DNA from: Acanthococcus lagerstroemiae
Lineage: Eukaryota > Arthropoda > Insecta > Hemiptera > Eriococcidae
Reading direction: 5' to 3'
DNA length: 64,000 nt
NCBI GenBank assembly: GCA_031841125.1
Contig: CM063114.1
Location: 33,315,574-33,379,573 of the forward strand
Below are positions 11,613-24,933 of this stretch, piece after piece. The notes under the pieces were generated by a model. It was not told the DNA's origin. It saw only the letters and a list, made by a program, of their open reading frames with translations, and did no database searches. Every line of letters starts with the position of its first letter. Position 1 is the stretch's first letter. The translations under genes and the position numbers were made by a program.

Positions 11613-11785
11613 CCCTTTCGAGCATTACCTCAGAGACGGGGAGGCTGTCAGGGCTATCTTAGCCCACTTTTCTTCTTGCCGAAAAACCGGCCTAGGTCGA
11701 AATATAGCGAGTTGCTACGTGGGCTCGAATCCGAGACCTCCGGATTCCGAGACCAGCGCGCTATCCACTCGGCCAACCAGACCCC
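11613..11785 (-). mobile_element. tRNA-derived SINE, copy 1
   Basis: Read on the minus strand, the head GTCTGGTTGGCCGAGTGG carries an A-box-like TGGCCGAGTGG and, about 45 bases on, a B-box-like GGATTCGAGCCC. This is the arrangement of an internal RNA polymerase III promoter. The 3' body has the cloverleaf-unrelated segment CTAGGCCGGTTTTTCGGC. A second copy at 56119-56295 matches over almost the whole length. By hand folding the anticodon loop would read CTCGGAA, but the T arm pairs poorly, so it is not a working tRNA. Confidence 0.8.
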
Positions 11786-12789
11786 GTAACTGAGATGGGT
11801 ATTAGGCAAAGAGATATACTATAAATATGACAGCCTGACAGCATTTCAAAAAGATCCAGCTCAGCAGCTTACATTAAAAACGTACAGAGTATCGTTTCAG
11901 AATAAGGTTATCTCTTATTTTTCTGAAATTTCGATCGTACCACTCGGCTTTCAACCCTCACCCCCTGCTCCCACTTTAAACAGGATTGGACTTCCAACAG
12001 AAAGTAAGGAAGTTTAAACTGTGCGGCTCCCTCCCATCGTGATTCGCTTCCAACAAGCCCACGGTTACTGTTGTTTAAATTTGATTTTCGTAAGTTTCCC
12101 CGAGGTGCACCCATCATTCAATTTGGCCAGCTTGATCTCTCCCCCCACCCCTCCCCCAACGATCAACTTATCATAAGAGCGAGGTTCCCGAGATACTTTA
12201 CACACCTTCACTGCGATCGATCTCTAGGGGCGCCTTTTCTATACTCGAATAATGTCCATCGCGTGATCGGAAACCAGAATTTTGTCGAGTTCTCACCAGG
12301 ACTTCATCGGTTCATAAATAACAAAGATGGCGTTTAGAGTGAACGACGGAATTGTGAAAGTATTACGTGTTCGTATTGGCAACGATTTTGTGTCGCAACT
12401 ATTCTTATGGTTACCAACCTGGCCGATTATCATGAACTCCCGAGAAGAGATGATAATCGTAACCCGCAGCCCCGTGGGTCTGGGGTATTACTTTTTCGTT
12501 CTCCTTCCATACTCGTACTTTTGTCATTGGTAATTAATAATCACTATCTGTCGGATGGCCTTAATTGTTTTCTTACGCGTCGTAACACTTGTGGTACATC
12601 ATGCGGTACCGGTGTCCTTGGTACACGACAATTGGTCGAATTTTCTTCGAGCAGAATTCGGCAAATTTTGAACATACGAACGCCGTGTGTACGCGGGATT
12701 TTGATCCGTAAAATTGCCTTTTTCTGTAACAAGTGTGCCCCTTCCCTTAACGTTTTAGATCTGTAAATTGGAAAATCGTCTACTTGTTT
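11786..12789. other. Unassigned intronic stretch
   Basis: No supported gene. Overlapping open frames near 12071-12766 on both strands lack domains. Confidence 0.4.
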
Positions 12790-12797
12790 TCCTACTA

Positions 12798-13613
12798 CAG
12801 TGGTTCCCAACCTTTTTAGAGTTACGGCACCCTTCCATGTTTCAGCCCGAACGTGCGGCACCCTAACCTATCAGAAAAAACAACAAAAAGTAAATGATAG
12901 TTGTAATAATGTAATCTGTAATGGAAAAAGAAGTAGCTCTTGCTTGGAAAAATTATAATGTGATAATTAGGAGTCTTAACTTTTATGAATAAATTGCTCG
13001 ATGTCAGTGAGCAATTTAACCTTGGTGATTCTTGCAACTACATCAAATCGAGGTGAAATGCTGGACAGGCAAATTCACATGTTGTTCTCCAATGCTGTTC
13101 CCGTTAGCCCCGTCTTTTTTACTTTTAACGTTAAAGAGAGCGGGAAACCCTAGCTCACATAGCCACGAGTTTGAGAATTGTAGCAAGATGTCTACTGCTT
13201 TCTTCGAGAGTTGGGGGTACTCTTGTTGAAGCGCAATCCAGAATGAAGCTAGGGAGATCTCACTGAATTTCAACTGCAGTGTGCGGTCGTTTTTCAAGTC
13301 AATAGCTGAATTTTTGAGCTCCAAATCCAGACCTAGCCACACTGTATTAGAGAACGGATTACGTATCCAGTCGTACTGCTGTGTGTTCAAGTTAGGAAGG
13401 TAATGTTCGCAAGCTGTTTGTAAGGTCTGCAAATGATTTTTTATACCTTGCAGAAGATCTGGATTAGAGTTTCCTTCTCTGGAAAAAAGTGGAAACATTG
13501 CTGCATTTCCGTCTTCTAGTTGTGTCTGCCACAGCGTAAGTTTCTCCTGTTAAAGCAGCATTTTCCGCGTTATCCTCAGCAGTGGCTCGCGTCACCTCGG
13601 TTGGGAACCACTG
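12798..13613 (-). mobile_element. Buster-type hAT transposon relic
   Basis: Perfect 15-bp terminal inverted repeats (CAGTGGTTCCCAACC at 12798 and its complement ending at 13613) are flanked by TCCTACTA (12790-12797) and CCCTACTA (13614-13621). These are 8-bp duplications matching at 7 positions, with the central TA typical of the Buster group of hAT elements. The 816-bp copy keeps only the C-terminal part of the transposase and is internally deleted. Confidence 0.9.
13043..13498 (-). pseudogene. hAT transposase C-terminal fragment (ZBED5/SCAND3-like)
   Basis: About 150 codons without a stop. Characteristic pieces are WIRNPFSN, LKFSEISLASFWIALQQ and the hAT dimerisation region around KKAVDILLQFSNSWLCELGF. 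The same strings occur in ZBED5- and FAM200-type proteins that derive from Buster hAT transposases. The zinc-finger and catalytic N-terminal parts are absent, so this is a deletion derivative inside the 12798-13613 element and probably not translated. Confidence 0.85.
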
Positions 13614-13621
13614 CCCTACTA

Positions 13622-15354
13622 GATCAAGTTTCTACATTCAAGTGCACAGAGCTCAGTGCTAGAAGTAACCACGTCATCACTTTTTCCTATTTGAAAACTC
13701 AGAGCGAACGATTGTGACAACTACAGTAACTGAAATTTGTTGCACTCAGACTTAGGCCAGTAGCGCTTGTGAATTTCACGACAAAAAAAAAAAGATCTTG
13801 AACTTTTTGCTCGGGGTCTCTCCATGCTGTTCGTTATTCAGTTTAAAAAACAAGAGAAATTCATTATAAGGTATAAAGATCAAGGTTACTACAAATTAGA
13901 TGATCGGACGTGCACCATATGACCTCCAGAGAAGCCCCAAGTTAATTAACTCACATTTAGTGGGAATTTTTTGTTGACTTATCCTGGTTTAATAATTTCA
14001 TGTTTCATGCTGCAAAGTAACTATACTGGCTTCAGTTTTATAGAAAATGCCATTCATAGATTGGTTTTGAATTTCAGCCAAATTAGACAGTCTAAAAATG
14101 AGGAGCGATTTTCCAAAATGGCCTCTGTCCAGTTTTATATTTTTTTCAGGGGGAAGAAAAAACTTGGTTTATCTTTATATTACACTTACATGTCACGGTT
14201 GATAATCGGGTTGCCTAGTAGAACATTTACAGGAATTTATCTCGTTGAAATATTGAATGTTTCTTGTACAGGAGACGCGCATGACAGTCGCGAAGTAGGG
14301 AATCTCCTGAATAAAGGCCGTTTTGGAACAACATTTCTGAATTATTAGTTTTGGTTTGGCACAAAATTAGACATACTGTTTCTTTCAGTAGATTCTAATT
14401 CATAAAATTCTCAAGATAATATCGACTCCTCTATTGTGATAAAAATATGTGAACAGAGGCTGTTTTGGAAGAACTTTTTTCTTCTCTTTGCGAGTCTATT
14501 TTGGCTTCTTACATGCGTTAGATTGGCGATATCATGATTTTGTTCGGGCCAGAATATGTATTACTAGATTCCTCACCAGATAGCGCTATAAAACGATTTT
14601 TCAAAAAAAATGGACAGACGTTCAGGAATATCGCTCCTCAAATGAAAATCTGTGAAGATTATCAGTTTTACAATCATCGTTATCTATTGCCGTGACCCAT
14701 CATTTCTACGTCTCATGGTAACATGGGAAGAAATTTTCAGTAAGCTTTTCAGACATCGAAGTATGTACATCTTTAAAATTGCTCAAAAATGTTTTTGGTG
14801 ACTGTAAATGTACAGTATCAACAGTTTTTGCTCATGCCGTTGTTATCTTGTTTTCGCCTTTTTCGTCGTGGCTACGATAATTTGGTTGACTATGACGGGG
14901 GGGGGGGGGATATACACGGAGGAAAACTTGGGATTCTTCTGGTAATTTATTTTATTCGCCTCTATTCTATTTGAAACATATATTTTCATTTCCTTTGGCG
15001 ATTCTGTCACTACTACCGACACTCCGGAAAATGGGAAATCCGACTAAGTCCTAAAATGTTTAGCCACGTCGAAGGAAGTTCCTACGCCGAGAACAATGAA
15101 TCTCATAAACGTTTTACTTTCTTTTATAACAGGAATGACTTGATCCTAATACTACGAATGATATCCGGAGCATGTATCTTAATATCTTTCAGATAAGAAA
15201 ACTGATGAAACCCGTTTCTTCTTTCCAACTGTACAACAAAATAAAATCTGGTTCTTTTATTGGAAAATTATCCAATTAGAATACTTTTTGCTCGAATAAT
15301 CAAATCGGTATGAAATCATTACGGATCTTCTAGTAATACGGTCTCATTCCCTTG
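13622..15354. other. Unassigned intronic stretch
   Basis: No gene or bounded repeat seen. Contains a 13-base poly-G run at 14897-14909. The plus-strand frame at 13971-14348 has no recognisable domain. Confidence 0.4.
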
Positions 15355-17017
15355 GAAATTACACGGCGGCCACTCAAGTTTCCTCAAAAAAATTGAAAAC
15401 ACGACCAAAATTCACAAAAAAGTGACCTAAGAATGGCCAAAATTTCGAAAGTTTTAGCCTCTTGTGTACCAGTTTTTGTAGGGCTGCATGTCGGAAATTC
15501 TAGTTATTTTTCTTTTCCACAAAGCATGCTCAACTCAAAATTCTAATATTCAAAGGGGGGGGGGACTGTTATACACAAATTTAAAAAATAATGTATAATA
15601 GATTAAGCATACTTTTTGAGCCCCGATTCATATTTTAAAAGAAATACTTTGGTCTAAAAATTACTAATAGTCATTTCTTCTTCAAAAGTGTTCTCACTTT
15701 TTAATAGCACACATTTATTATATAATAATACTGTATTACCTATTTCACTAATATTCAGGAAGTTTGAAATCTTTTCAACAAATTGAGCAAAATTAGGATC
15801 TTCTTTAATGTTTTTTGGTTTTAGGAACCTCATAAATCTCAAAGCTGAAATTTCTGATTGACTAAAGTATTTTAAGCATAAATATTCTGCCATAGCTAAA
15901 TAGCTCTTCTGACAACACAACAAAAAATCCAACTTCTCTCTTTTATTAATAGTAAAGTTCAGTTTTCACCTTTTAGGTACAACTACTTCTTCAACAGGTA
16001 AGAGTTCCAATTTGGATTCGTCGAACTTCACAAAAGAAATGTTAGATGGTTTCATAACACGACTAAGAAGTGTTACATACAGTGAAAGCATTTCTGAATG
16101 CAAAATGTGGATTAATTTTTCATTGGAAAACTGAGACCTTTCAGTTATATAGGTGAATAATTGGAAAACCACACATAAGAATTCCAATTCAGCTTTGTGA
16201 GTTTTCTTCGATAAAATAGAATAATCGAGTTCCTACAATCTGCTATTCAATAGTTTCGGCTTCTCTTTTCGTAGGAAAACCAAAAAATATTCTCTACTTG
16301 CAAGACTCGGCTCAATTAATATTTATTACTGAGTTTCTCAAAGTCAACTAAGGAACTGAACTGTGTTTTGGTATTTTTACAGGTGGCAATTTTCAAATTA
16401 TCTGCTCCTCGGTTAGAGTATTTATGAATAAAATAACGTAAAGCTATGACAAAATTTACAGTTTTATGGTCTATTTCATTAAAACTTGTTGAAATGGCAT
16501 TATGGACTTTGTGTATGTTGCAAGTCCCTATGTTCAATACACTTTTAGAGCGTATGACTTTTGCTTTCTCATTGAATAAACTGAATCCTGATTTGTTAGC
16601 ATTGAGACTTTTGAGCCCAACATTAACGAAATTTTCAGCGGCAAAAGAGTCTTATTCATAGCTGACCAAATGGATTGAAAAATGACATTAGCTTCAGCAG
16701 CGCCTACGAAAAATGCTGCTAAATGAGCAACTATCACCATACTTTTAGACCAAAATCCAATACAAATTTGTTACTCTTTCTTACTAGCGGCATTAGATAT
16801 TTCATCACACAGAAGAGAATAATAGGCATTACTTTTAATGACATCTTCAATTAAACGCCTGTAAAAAATACGGACAGCAAGGAAGCTTTTACTATTAGGT
16901 ATCGAGCTTTTGTTTTATTTAAAGTCATGGTTTCTATTTCTTGAGTTTTGGGAAACATGGCATTGAATAGAGAAATTATATTGTCACAGAATCGCAAACT
17001 GAAATTATTTCGAACTA

Positions 17018-18209
17018 CAGCAAAATCTCCACTAAGGGACACTCCGAGTAGGCGGACACTCCTCTATAGTGGGCAATTCTTTCGGTTCCGTTGAGTGTTA
17101 TTGAAAAAATACATTATAAACTCTGAACAGCGGACATTCTCTATAATAGAAATTGAACGCAGATAAGGGAACGAAGACGATATACGCCATTAATTATTGG
17201 GAAAGCCAAAAAACCACGTTGTTTTAAAAATTTTGATGTGAAGGGGCTCGATTTGGAGTGGGAATGGAATCGGAAATCGTGGATGACTACGACCATTATG
17301 ACGAATTGGTTAGATGAATTCGATAAAAGAATGAAGAAGCAGGGACGAAAAGTCATGACTTTTAAGATCCACTTCACATCCGGCTCTTCAACCAGGGGAT
17401 AATTCAAAATTTTGAAGTTCGTAACCGTCGCCTCCTCATCGTTCGTGTCCTTTCGCTACTTAATACACGCGAGTCCGCAGATGAACTTGCCAAGAAAAGT
17501 GTGCCGATGCTATAGTGTGGATTGCGACGGTTGTTGGAGAAATTGAAAGATCGTATGTTGAAAAATGTTTCTTCAGGACTGGTTTTAATTTCGAGACCAA
17601 ATCAGCAACAAGCGAAGATGGCGATGAGATACTCTGCCCTGATAATGCTGATTTGATCGGAAAGTTACCTGCGTCAATGAAAGACAGTGATTACGCATCT
17701 ATCGACAATGAGGTATGTACAGAAGAAACGACTGACAATATCACAGGATTGATACCACAAGACTCAGACGATGACGGGGAGAGCGACGACGATTCTTCAG
17801 CAGAAAATTCAGATTCAGCTATAAATTCCACTATACGCAATTTTTCTGCAGCGATTCACCACGTCCAGAATTTGACGTTGTTTCCGGCCAACATGGAGAT
17901 ACCGACAACTTGCAGTGCCTCAATGAACTCCGAATCCACTATATGAAAAACAACTTCTTATGAAAAAGACACAACAAACAAAAATCGTTGACTTCTTTTT
18001 CGCTGCGTCCAACTAAATTGTCCATTTATATTTTATACAGATGTTCGTGCAATACAGTACTGTACCGATGTACGCGTACACGGTAATGTTTGTCATTTCA
18101 GAAAATGTGAATTGAACTCTTCTTACAGACACTATCTCTAGCCAGACACTCCCCTAAAACGGACTCTTTCAATGGTCCCGCCCGTGTCCGCTGTATGGAG
18201 GTTTTACTA
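17018..18209 (+). mobile_element. pogo/Tigger (Tc1/mariner superfamily) element
   Basis: The left end CAGCAAAATCTCC and the right end (read inward, TAGTAAAACCTCC) form imperfect 13-bp inverted termini close to the Tigger consensus. TA dinucleotides flank it at 17016-17017 and 18210-18211, as expected for Tc1/mariner. The internal sequence is a deletion derivative of a transposase on the plus strand. Confidence 0.85.
17188..17946 (+). pseudogene. Tigger-like transposase remnant (DDE domain part and C-terminus)
   Basis: The frame at about 17188-17373 reads PLIIGKAKKPRCFKN, WNRKSWMTTTIMTNWLDEFD and KKQGRKVMTF. This is the DDE segment just before the second catalytic aspartate of Tigger transposases. 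The expected LDNAPAH box is missing through an internal deletion. The C-terminal part resumes before 17515 with VWIATVVGEIERSYVEKCF and FFRTGFNF, then an acidic tail rich in D, E and S to the stop at 17944-17946. The N-terminal CENP-B-type DNA-binding region is not present. Confidence 0.85.
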
Positions 18210-18521
18210 TACTTTTAGCACCAACATGATTTCATCTCGGGTTGTAGCATCATTACGACAGAAGAGCTGGGGATATCAGGGGTAGCTGCAACACTTCTTA
18301 AAGGAAAAAAAAAACATTCGATACTATTGACGCTGATACACTTACAGGAGCTGATATAGATGAGACCTGAACTTCCAGTTGAGAGAATTTGGCCACCATA
18401 TTAGTTTCGATGTTTTGGAGGAGGAAAATTAAAAACATGACTTAGTAGCCATATACTTTCAAAAAAATTACCAAGAGTGACTTAAAACTGGAAAAATGAC
18501 CAAGTGGCCACCCTGAAATTA

Positions 18522-21356
18522 GAAAATCCACCTCCCCTAAAATAAAGAGCTTCAGGGGGTTCGCTAACTTAGAAATTTCAAATAGAGAGGTAAGTTAACA
18601 AGGCTTGGATCAAGAGTAATATAAATCTGACAAAAACAACTGCAATTTTTCCTCATCTGCCATAAAATGAGTCGGAAAACTGAAATTTCTTACGGGCTAT
18701 TCACTCCAGTTATGTCAGCATGTGGTGTGCCTAGCAAGTGTTCTATCTATGTGGTCTACATTATAGAGTGTAAACTAGATCTGGAAACAATAATTTGTTC
18801 CGTGGTCACGGGCAGTTAGATATTAAGAGGCTTCGTTACCTCCGGTATTTATTAGAAGGATTTAACAGAGATCTCTAACATCATCCTATCAACAAAATAT
18901 CGCGTGCCACACTTCATATTACTATTATTTTTTTTAATTTAATTATACGGCACCACTGTGGTTACATTTTATACGTATTCTGACTGCTTCAGCTCCTCAA
19001 GGTGACCAACATTGGAAACTTAACATTACCAGTTTTACGAAGTGCGGTTTTAGACACCGGGCAAATCCTAAATGAGTTGATCTAAATATGTACGAGGAAA
19101 ACTGTCTCTAATAAGACTAGGTATACAGACACATCCATTATTTGTAGGTCAGGTCGGTCGACGCAGAATGTGACCAACAGCCTATACATATAATATTTTC
19201 CATTTCAACGAATCCAAATGGTTTTTCAACACACAAATCGTGTTATTAACCTGTAACTGGGTAATTTCGATCAGAATTTACGTCAACACAGTTCAAGGTC
19301 AGCATTTACAAATCTTTCAAGAATCATCTGTTAAGCGCGTTTTTATTCATTTTTCGTAATTAAATTCAATTAGCGATTTTCAATCGAGCACCAGTTATTT
19401 ATACGCCTATATGAAAATATTTTTGTCGTTGTTTTCACAAACGAGATACTATCGATGAATGCAGACTGAATGTAGTAAAATTAAGAATGCGTTCAACGTG
19501 TCAAACACACAGACAAGTCACGAAGGTCGGGTCGCGTACTCGCCATTTTATTACACTAATAAAGCACTAATACGCAAATTTAGAATAAAAATGTTGGAAT
19601 ACCTTAGGTCCGAGCGATACTATTTGATAAACTGCAATTTAAACTGCAATTTTCGCTCCTCTGTACCATCGCATTATCGCGGAAGAGAGCAAGTTCCTCC
19701 ACCCACAAGCGGACTGGGGCCTCAAATACTATCGGGAAAATGACACTGCATCGGCTCAACTTTGCACTTTCATTACCTGACCACTATGTTTCCTTTTCCT
19801 TTCCTCTTGCCTTCCAGTCAATCGGCCGAAAACCTCCATATCCGGCTCAAATTTTTATGGGCCAGCCAACAGAGAAATTTCCCGGTCACTTTAATGTTCA
19901 TTCCGCCCCTGCCCGTACCGGACGGAGCAGAAAATTAATTAGGTAGGACTCCGAATAATATGCTCTGAAAACAAGCGAATTATGCGTATATTACATGTTA
20001 TATTACTCGGCTAAAATAAGCCGAACAACTCTAAAAAATAAGAAAACTATTTCCTTAGAATAGAGTATCATTTTACATGGGAAAAAAATAGAATTCTTCG
20101 ACGTTTCGATAAGATAGGTATAAAGTCCTAAAAAGAAAGAATTCTTTTAGAATGACAATTTTCAACTTTTGAGAAAAAAGCCACACTGCAACCCTACAGT
20201 TTACCAGCCACAAGATAACAGAGAACATACGAAACCTAAAACAAAGACCAGAACCATACTGAAAGAATAACTATATACCTGTTACCTATGACTTTGTAAA
20301 TGTACGAGGAAAAGGCTTATAACAACAATGTATTCATAGATGATATATACCAAGTTATTCTTTTTAGAACGTCGCTCTTCTTTGAGTATTTTTCTCAAGA
20401 TATCACACTTTTTTGTCATTTGACTCTGCGACGCTCATGGAACGAGACGATTTTTTTTTTCATTCTGAGGTTATACTACACTAAAAACCTGTATTTCGGC
20501 TCATAAATAAAACGTGTCTTTATAGCAAAATATTAAAAATTTCCCCATAGCCTAAAGGAGTTGAAATATCAAATGGCTTTCACATATTTATCGCATCCTC
20601 ATCTTCATTTTCCTCGCAGAAATACAAGCGTACACCCAATACTTGAAATAAGAGACAAAATCCTTCATCTTGGTGGATGAGGGTAGAATGAGAAGAGTTA
20701 TGAACTAACCTAAACTTTTTTTTCGTTTTGTAATAATTGTTACTATTGTGCTTTTGTAAGAAAAATGAAGATGAGATTGAAATAGACACGAGAATACTTT
20801 TCCAAAACGCAATAAGTCCATTTTTGTTTTTCTTTTCGGAATCGGATGATGGAACCACAAAGCATCAGTATCTGTAAGTCGAACTGTAAAAAATTAAATT
20901 TTCTTTACGTTACCACAATATCTTGTTATTTGTACTTCCTGGACAATTTATTTTATTTATTCATTTGTTCTTTAATGCCTCTCGGCTATGAACGTATTAC
21001 ATGTGTTACAGATACTTTACTAAATTAGAAAAATTACACTGCACAACAGCATAAAAAACAATGGAATGAGATTATATGATTTTAGCTGTATTTTGAATGC
21101 TGAATACGATGGCGTTATCCATTTTTCTCGAGAACCTCCTGTTTTCCATATTCAAAATTAAAATTTTCACGTTTTATTCCTTTTTGTCGTGCAGGAATAG
21201 CTACACTGATACTGATAACAATACTGAACGCGTATAGTTGTTCGATCAGTAGTATCATCTTGATGATACTAAAATTTGCACGATAGGGAAAAACAATGAA
21301 CTATAATCAAAAAATGAACATTGGCATTCAATTCCTGGTTGAAAATACATATAGAA
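18522..21356. other. Unassigned intronic stretch
   Basis: No supported gene. Frames near 19459-19946 and 20300-20858 lack domains. The sequence is AT-rich with no bounded repeat that I could delimit. Confidence 0.4.
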
Positions 21357-22132
21357 TCATGTATTCTCATGCCATTGTTTTTTGAAAAATTTCAAATTGT
21401 TGTGTAGTGTTATGAAACGGCGGACAGAGGGGATAATTTTGGGAGAATACAGTGTAATAGGAGTAAGATTTCTTATGTATAAGTTTCCGGTGTTTGTATA
21501 TTGTACACAATCGAAGATTATGTGGGAGATACAGGTACATAGGTTATTCGGACAAGAGGGACAGCCAGTTGCATTTTGGGATTTTAGAAGGTGTTGGTGA
21601 GTCACGAGTGAATGGCCTCAGAAAATACGAATTATACTCGTAGCTATGGTGAATGGCAGGTCGTGATGACACTTGTAGATGAAATGCAGCCAGTCTGGCG
21701 AATAGTTTTGTAGCAATGGGTGAACAACTGTGTCTCGTAGACTCTGAATCCAGTATTTAAATATTTTCGCTAGCATGATCTTTTCTTTTGGAAATGGTGT
21801 GATTGCTGCCTTCTGAGTCCAGTTGATGACAGTTTCATTTAACATAGTGTGTTGGCTCGAGTAAAAGAACTTGCTGAAAGTTTGAGATATGCACGGCGAA
21901 TGTATAGTGGTGGTTCGTCGCCGAGTAACTACATGGCTATAGTTGGACTGGTAGGAAAAGCTCGAAGAGCTAAACGCATTCCTGCCGTGTGAACGGAGTC
22001 CAGAGTCTTCAGAGTAGTGTGAGCTGCAGATGAGAAAGCGATACATCCATAGTCGAGAATGGGTCTTACCAGCGGGCGATACAGATTCGTCATGCAGCGC
22101 GAGCCAAAGCCGAATCTTCTATTTTTTAGCAT
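21357..22132 (-). pseudogene. C-terminal fragment of a jockey/R1-type LINE ORF2
   Basis: The upstream part (near 22132-21929) reads LYRPLVRPILDYGCIAFSSA and LDSVHTAGMRLALRAF, which is the region after the reverse transcriptase in jockey- and R1-type LINEs. The downstream part (near 21605-21357) reads HSLVTHQHLLK, CPSCPNN and SHIIFDC, the Cys-His motif that closes such ORF2 proteins. The middle is degraded and needs frame changes. No 3' tail or target duplication could be fixed. Confidence 0.75.
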
Positions 22133-23047
22133 GTTTAGCGGAGTTGAATTTTTAAGCTTAGGAAAAACAAAGTCTTATAGCATTTTCAAAAAGCAGTTCT
22201 CGTAATATGTAAAAGCCATTCAATAACACGGACCATGAGAAAATTTTAATACTTTTCAACGGAATTTTGCATACGTCTTTTTTATGATAATGCAAGTTTT
22301 CAAGTCAGTTTGACCTGTGAAATCGATGGAAAATTTTTAGTCAAGTTCATTCCACGCTAGTTTATAAGACTTATTTTTTTAATATTTTTATTTATAGTTT
22401 TTCAACGTTTAGAGAATAAACGATAGCAGAAACTAAAAAGATTCCCAAAAACGAGAAAAAGTAACGGAATATTCCCAAATAGGTATACGTTAAGAGACGA
22501 AGATATACAAGTACATATATTTATGGCCAAAATAAGATAAAAATTATGCAAAATAAATGTCGTATCATTTACTTAAAACTGCACGTATCGCGAAAATATA
22601 CTTGATATTATTCTCTATCTGGTTGGACAGAAAGAAATATATGTACAAAAGCACATTAATGGCAGCCCCGAGTAATTAACCCATGCTGCATCCCAATCAA
22701 TGTAGATGTGCATGCGAATACAATTTTTATGGGACTGCTATGTAAAGGGAGAAATCCAGCTAAAACGACAATAACAAATATTTTCGGGTCTATTCCGATA
22801 GACTTCAGAAGCACCATAATTATACCGATTCATAGCGGAGGCCTGGCTGACAAAATCTCTTTGTTTTTTCAGAAGAGAGAAGATTGTTTTTTCGTTAAAT
22901 TGAGTTCAAAACAAGCTGCACTATGACTAGGAAACGATTTTCTTCATTTATAGTAAAATTTAGTGAACACTTTCATCATTCACGCACAACAATATCCCGC
23001 AGGTGTTATTGTATTATTCCTTGCATGATCCTTTTGTTCAACCGAAT
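22133..23047. other. Unassigned intronic stretch
   Basis: Nothing recognisable. No promoter or exon signal stands out. Confidence 0.4.
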
Positions 23048-23216
23048 CAGAAGTTGCGTAGTCAGGATTTTTGCGAGAGGGGGGCAAGCAAAAAAAAGTG
23101 TTAAATACGCCTTTTTTTTTATCGTGTTGCCCTAAATTTACAGCAACAAAACAGTAATGTAGTTAGGATGCTTATAGGGGGGCATGGCCCCTTTGTCCCC
23201 ACTGGCTACGCCACTG
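23048..23216. mobile_element. hAT-like MITE of the GGCGTAGCC group, degraded
   Basis: The right end GGCTACGCCACTG is intact, and the left end CAGAAGTTGCGTAGTCAGG is a diverged inverse of it. The interior has G-rich and C-rich flanks typical of this group (compare 27386-27636). No target duplication survives. Confidence 0.55.
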
Positions 23217-24933
23217 TGGGTCAGCAAAACAGGGGCATATCAAAGGAAAACAGCTAGGAAGAAAACACCCGAAAATTTTCCCAATTAAGAAGCTCCCCAA
23301 AATGTTTTAGGCATTTTTATTAATTCAAGTCGGAAAACAGGCAAAAAGGTACAAAAAATCTCAATTTTTCCAACTGAGGGCCACTGATTTTTCAACTGAG
23401 GCTAATTTTCAAACTTTTGGGGGAGCCTCTCCCTTGGATACGACCCTTTGGCAAATCCCTGGCAGATTATCCGTGCCTAATACGTAAGTTGACAATATCA
23501 AAGAAAATCTTTCCAGCTCACAAATCAGCGCGAACGATTTCCATTTTCAAATCACTGTTCATTAGTTTAACTGCGACTTCGTAAGAGTTTGGCAACACAA
23601 AAAGCACTTCCAGCGGGGCCACCAACACAGTCTAACAAAATATTTTCGTGAAATATCACCCATTTTCCTGTTCTTGCAATAGTGTTTTGTACAGTTTAAC
23701 AAAATTTAACCGAAAATGAGACTTAAGATTTGCAACCTTAAAATGCCAGGCTTCGGCTAATTTCCCTCTTCTTTTTTTTTTTTTACAAATGTGGAAAACC
23801 AGATGAGTCATCGCTTGATAACGCGTACCTTCCCGTGGAGAAATGGCTTTAGCAATTTCCCCTTCTAAACGTCGCGTAAGATGGAATTATTAAAAATTTA
23901 ACGAGAACTTACACTAATAATTACAAGAGCGCTTGTAACTTTACAGCATACCTACACGAGAGCACGAACGAAAAAACGAGAATAGTCACTTTTCTTATTT
24001 ACAGTTAATTATTCCTAACCTCGTGATTCCAGTTTTTTTCCATCGTAAATAATTTTCCCAACCTTCGACCAATATCCTACGTTTACGTACAACTCTTTCG
24101 ATCTCGCACTAAAAAAAAAAAGTTCTCCGGCTAACAGTAAAATTACTATACTGGTTGGAGCTTGTATACGTGGCAGAAGATTAGCGAATGAGGCAAATAA
24201 GTTTCTTTATATTTATTGACAAAAACTACTTTGGAATGAACATTATTGTTTCAGTAAAACATCATCAAGAGTGCACACACAAACATGCACGCACAACAAA
24301 ACAGTGATTGTAGCTGAATTTACAATGAGAACAGAATGCACGTTCATTCTTATTATGATACCGTTTTGTTGTGAGTACCATAATTTCACTTGACGGTTAT
24401 TTCAGCTGAAAATTTTGGTTGTAACAGTACCACAAAAAATAGCAAAGACTTCTGGTAACACGAATTCAGTACTGTTAACTGAATTACTATAAAACATAGA
24501 TATACTAAAGAAATTCTTGTTGGCATGACAAATTACTCCTATCGTTCGCTGTCCAGTAGGCCAATTGATTTTTAAGTGTAATCATCCAGCTCAGTGCTCA
24601 CATACCTAGGATTTAAGTGAATATGTTGTTATTATAAACTGTTTACGGTCTGTTATTATTATACATGATCCCGCTTACGTATTTTTTTTTTTTTTTTACT
24701 TTTGGCTGTTTTTATGTATTACTATTATTATTTATTTATTTTAAGAATGTGCTAGCTGCCTTGGCGTTCGCTACAGGCCTAATACTAATTATCAATAATG
24801 TTTCTTCTTGAATCCTCAAAAACTTATTTGACTTCAAAAGCACTGACAACACGTCAACTTTTAATCAACAGAGATAGCATTTGTCCATTCCTCAAAAATT
24901 GGGAAAGTAAACCTAATATTAGCATTGTAAATT
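23217..24933. other. Unassigned intronic stretch
   Basis: No gene or bounded element. A short inverted repeat (ACAAAACA / TGTTTTGT) lies at about 24296-24375. Confidence 0.4.

Larger units (their letters stand above)
15654..18275 (-). pseudogene. Decayed hAT-like transposase, interrupted by a Tigger element
   Basis: Pieces in several frames run from high to low coordinates. TTRDEIMLVLK lies near 18212-18250. NFSLRFCDNIISLFNAMFP lies near 16930-17015. VAHLAAFFVGAAEANVIF, FNEIDHKTVNFVIALRYF and SRVMKPSNISFVKFDESK come next, and a C-terminal section reaches 15654. Many stops and frameshifts separate them. If the Tigger and one copy of its TA are removed, the frame reads straight through the junction (LVLKVVRNNFS). 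An upstream in-frame stop near 18280 shows that decay goes on beyond. The similarity to insect hAT/BED-type proteins is from memory of that family. Confidence 0.7.
15362..18515 (-). mobile_element. Old hAT element split by a later pogo/Tigger insertion
   Basis: The ends are inverted (CACGGCGGCCACT on the left, CAGGGTGGCCACT read inward from the right), and GAAATTA flanks both sides (15355-15361 and 18515-18521). A decayed hAT-like transposase runs on the minus strand. The Tigger copy at 17018-18209 sits within it. Net of that insertion the element is about 1.96 kb. Confidence 0.7.

Noticed and set aside
11690..11785. Functional tRNA gene
   Set aside because: The head has A- and B-box-like sites but the T arm does not pair well, there is no T-run terminator after it, and a second copy shares a non-tRNA body. 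It is a SINE.
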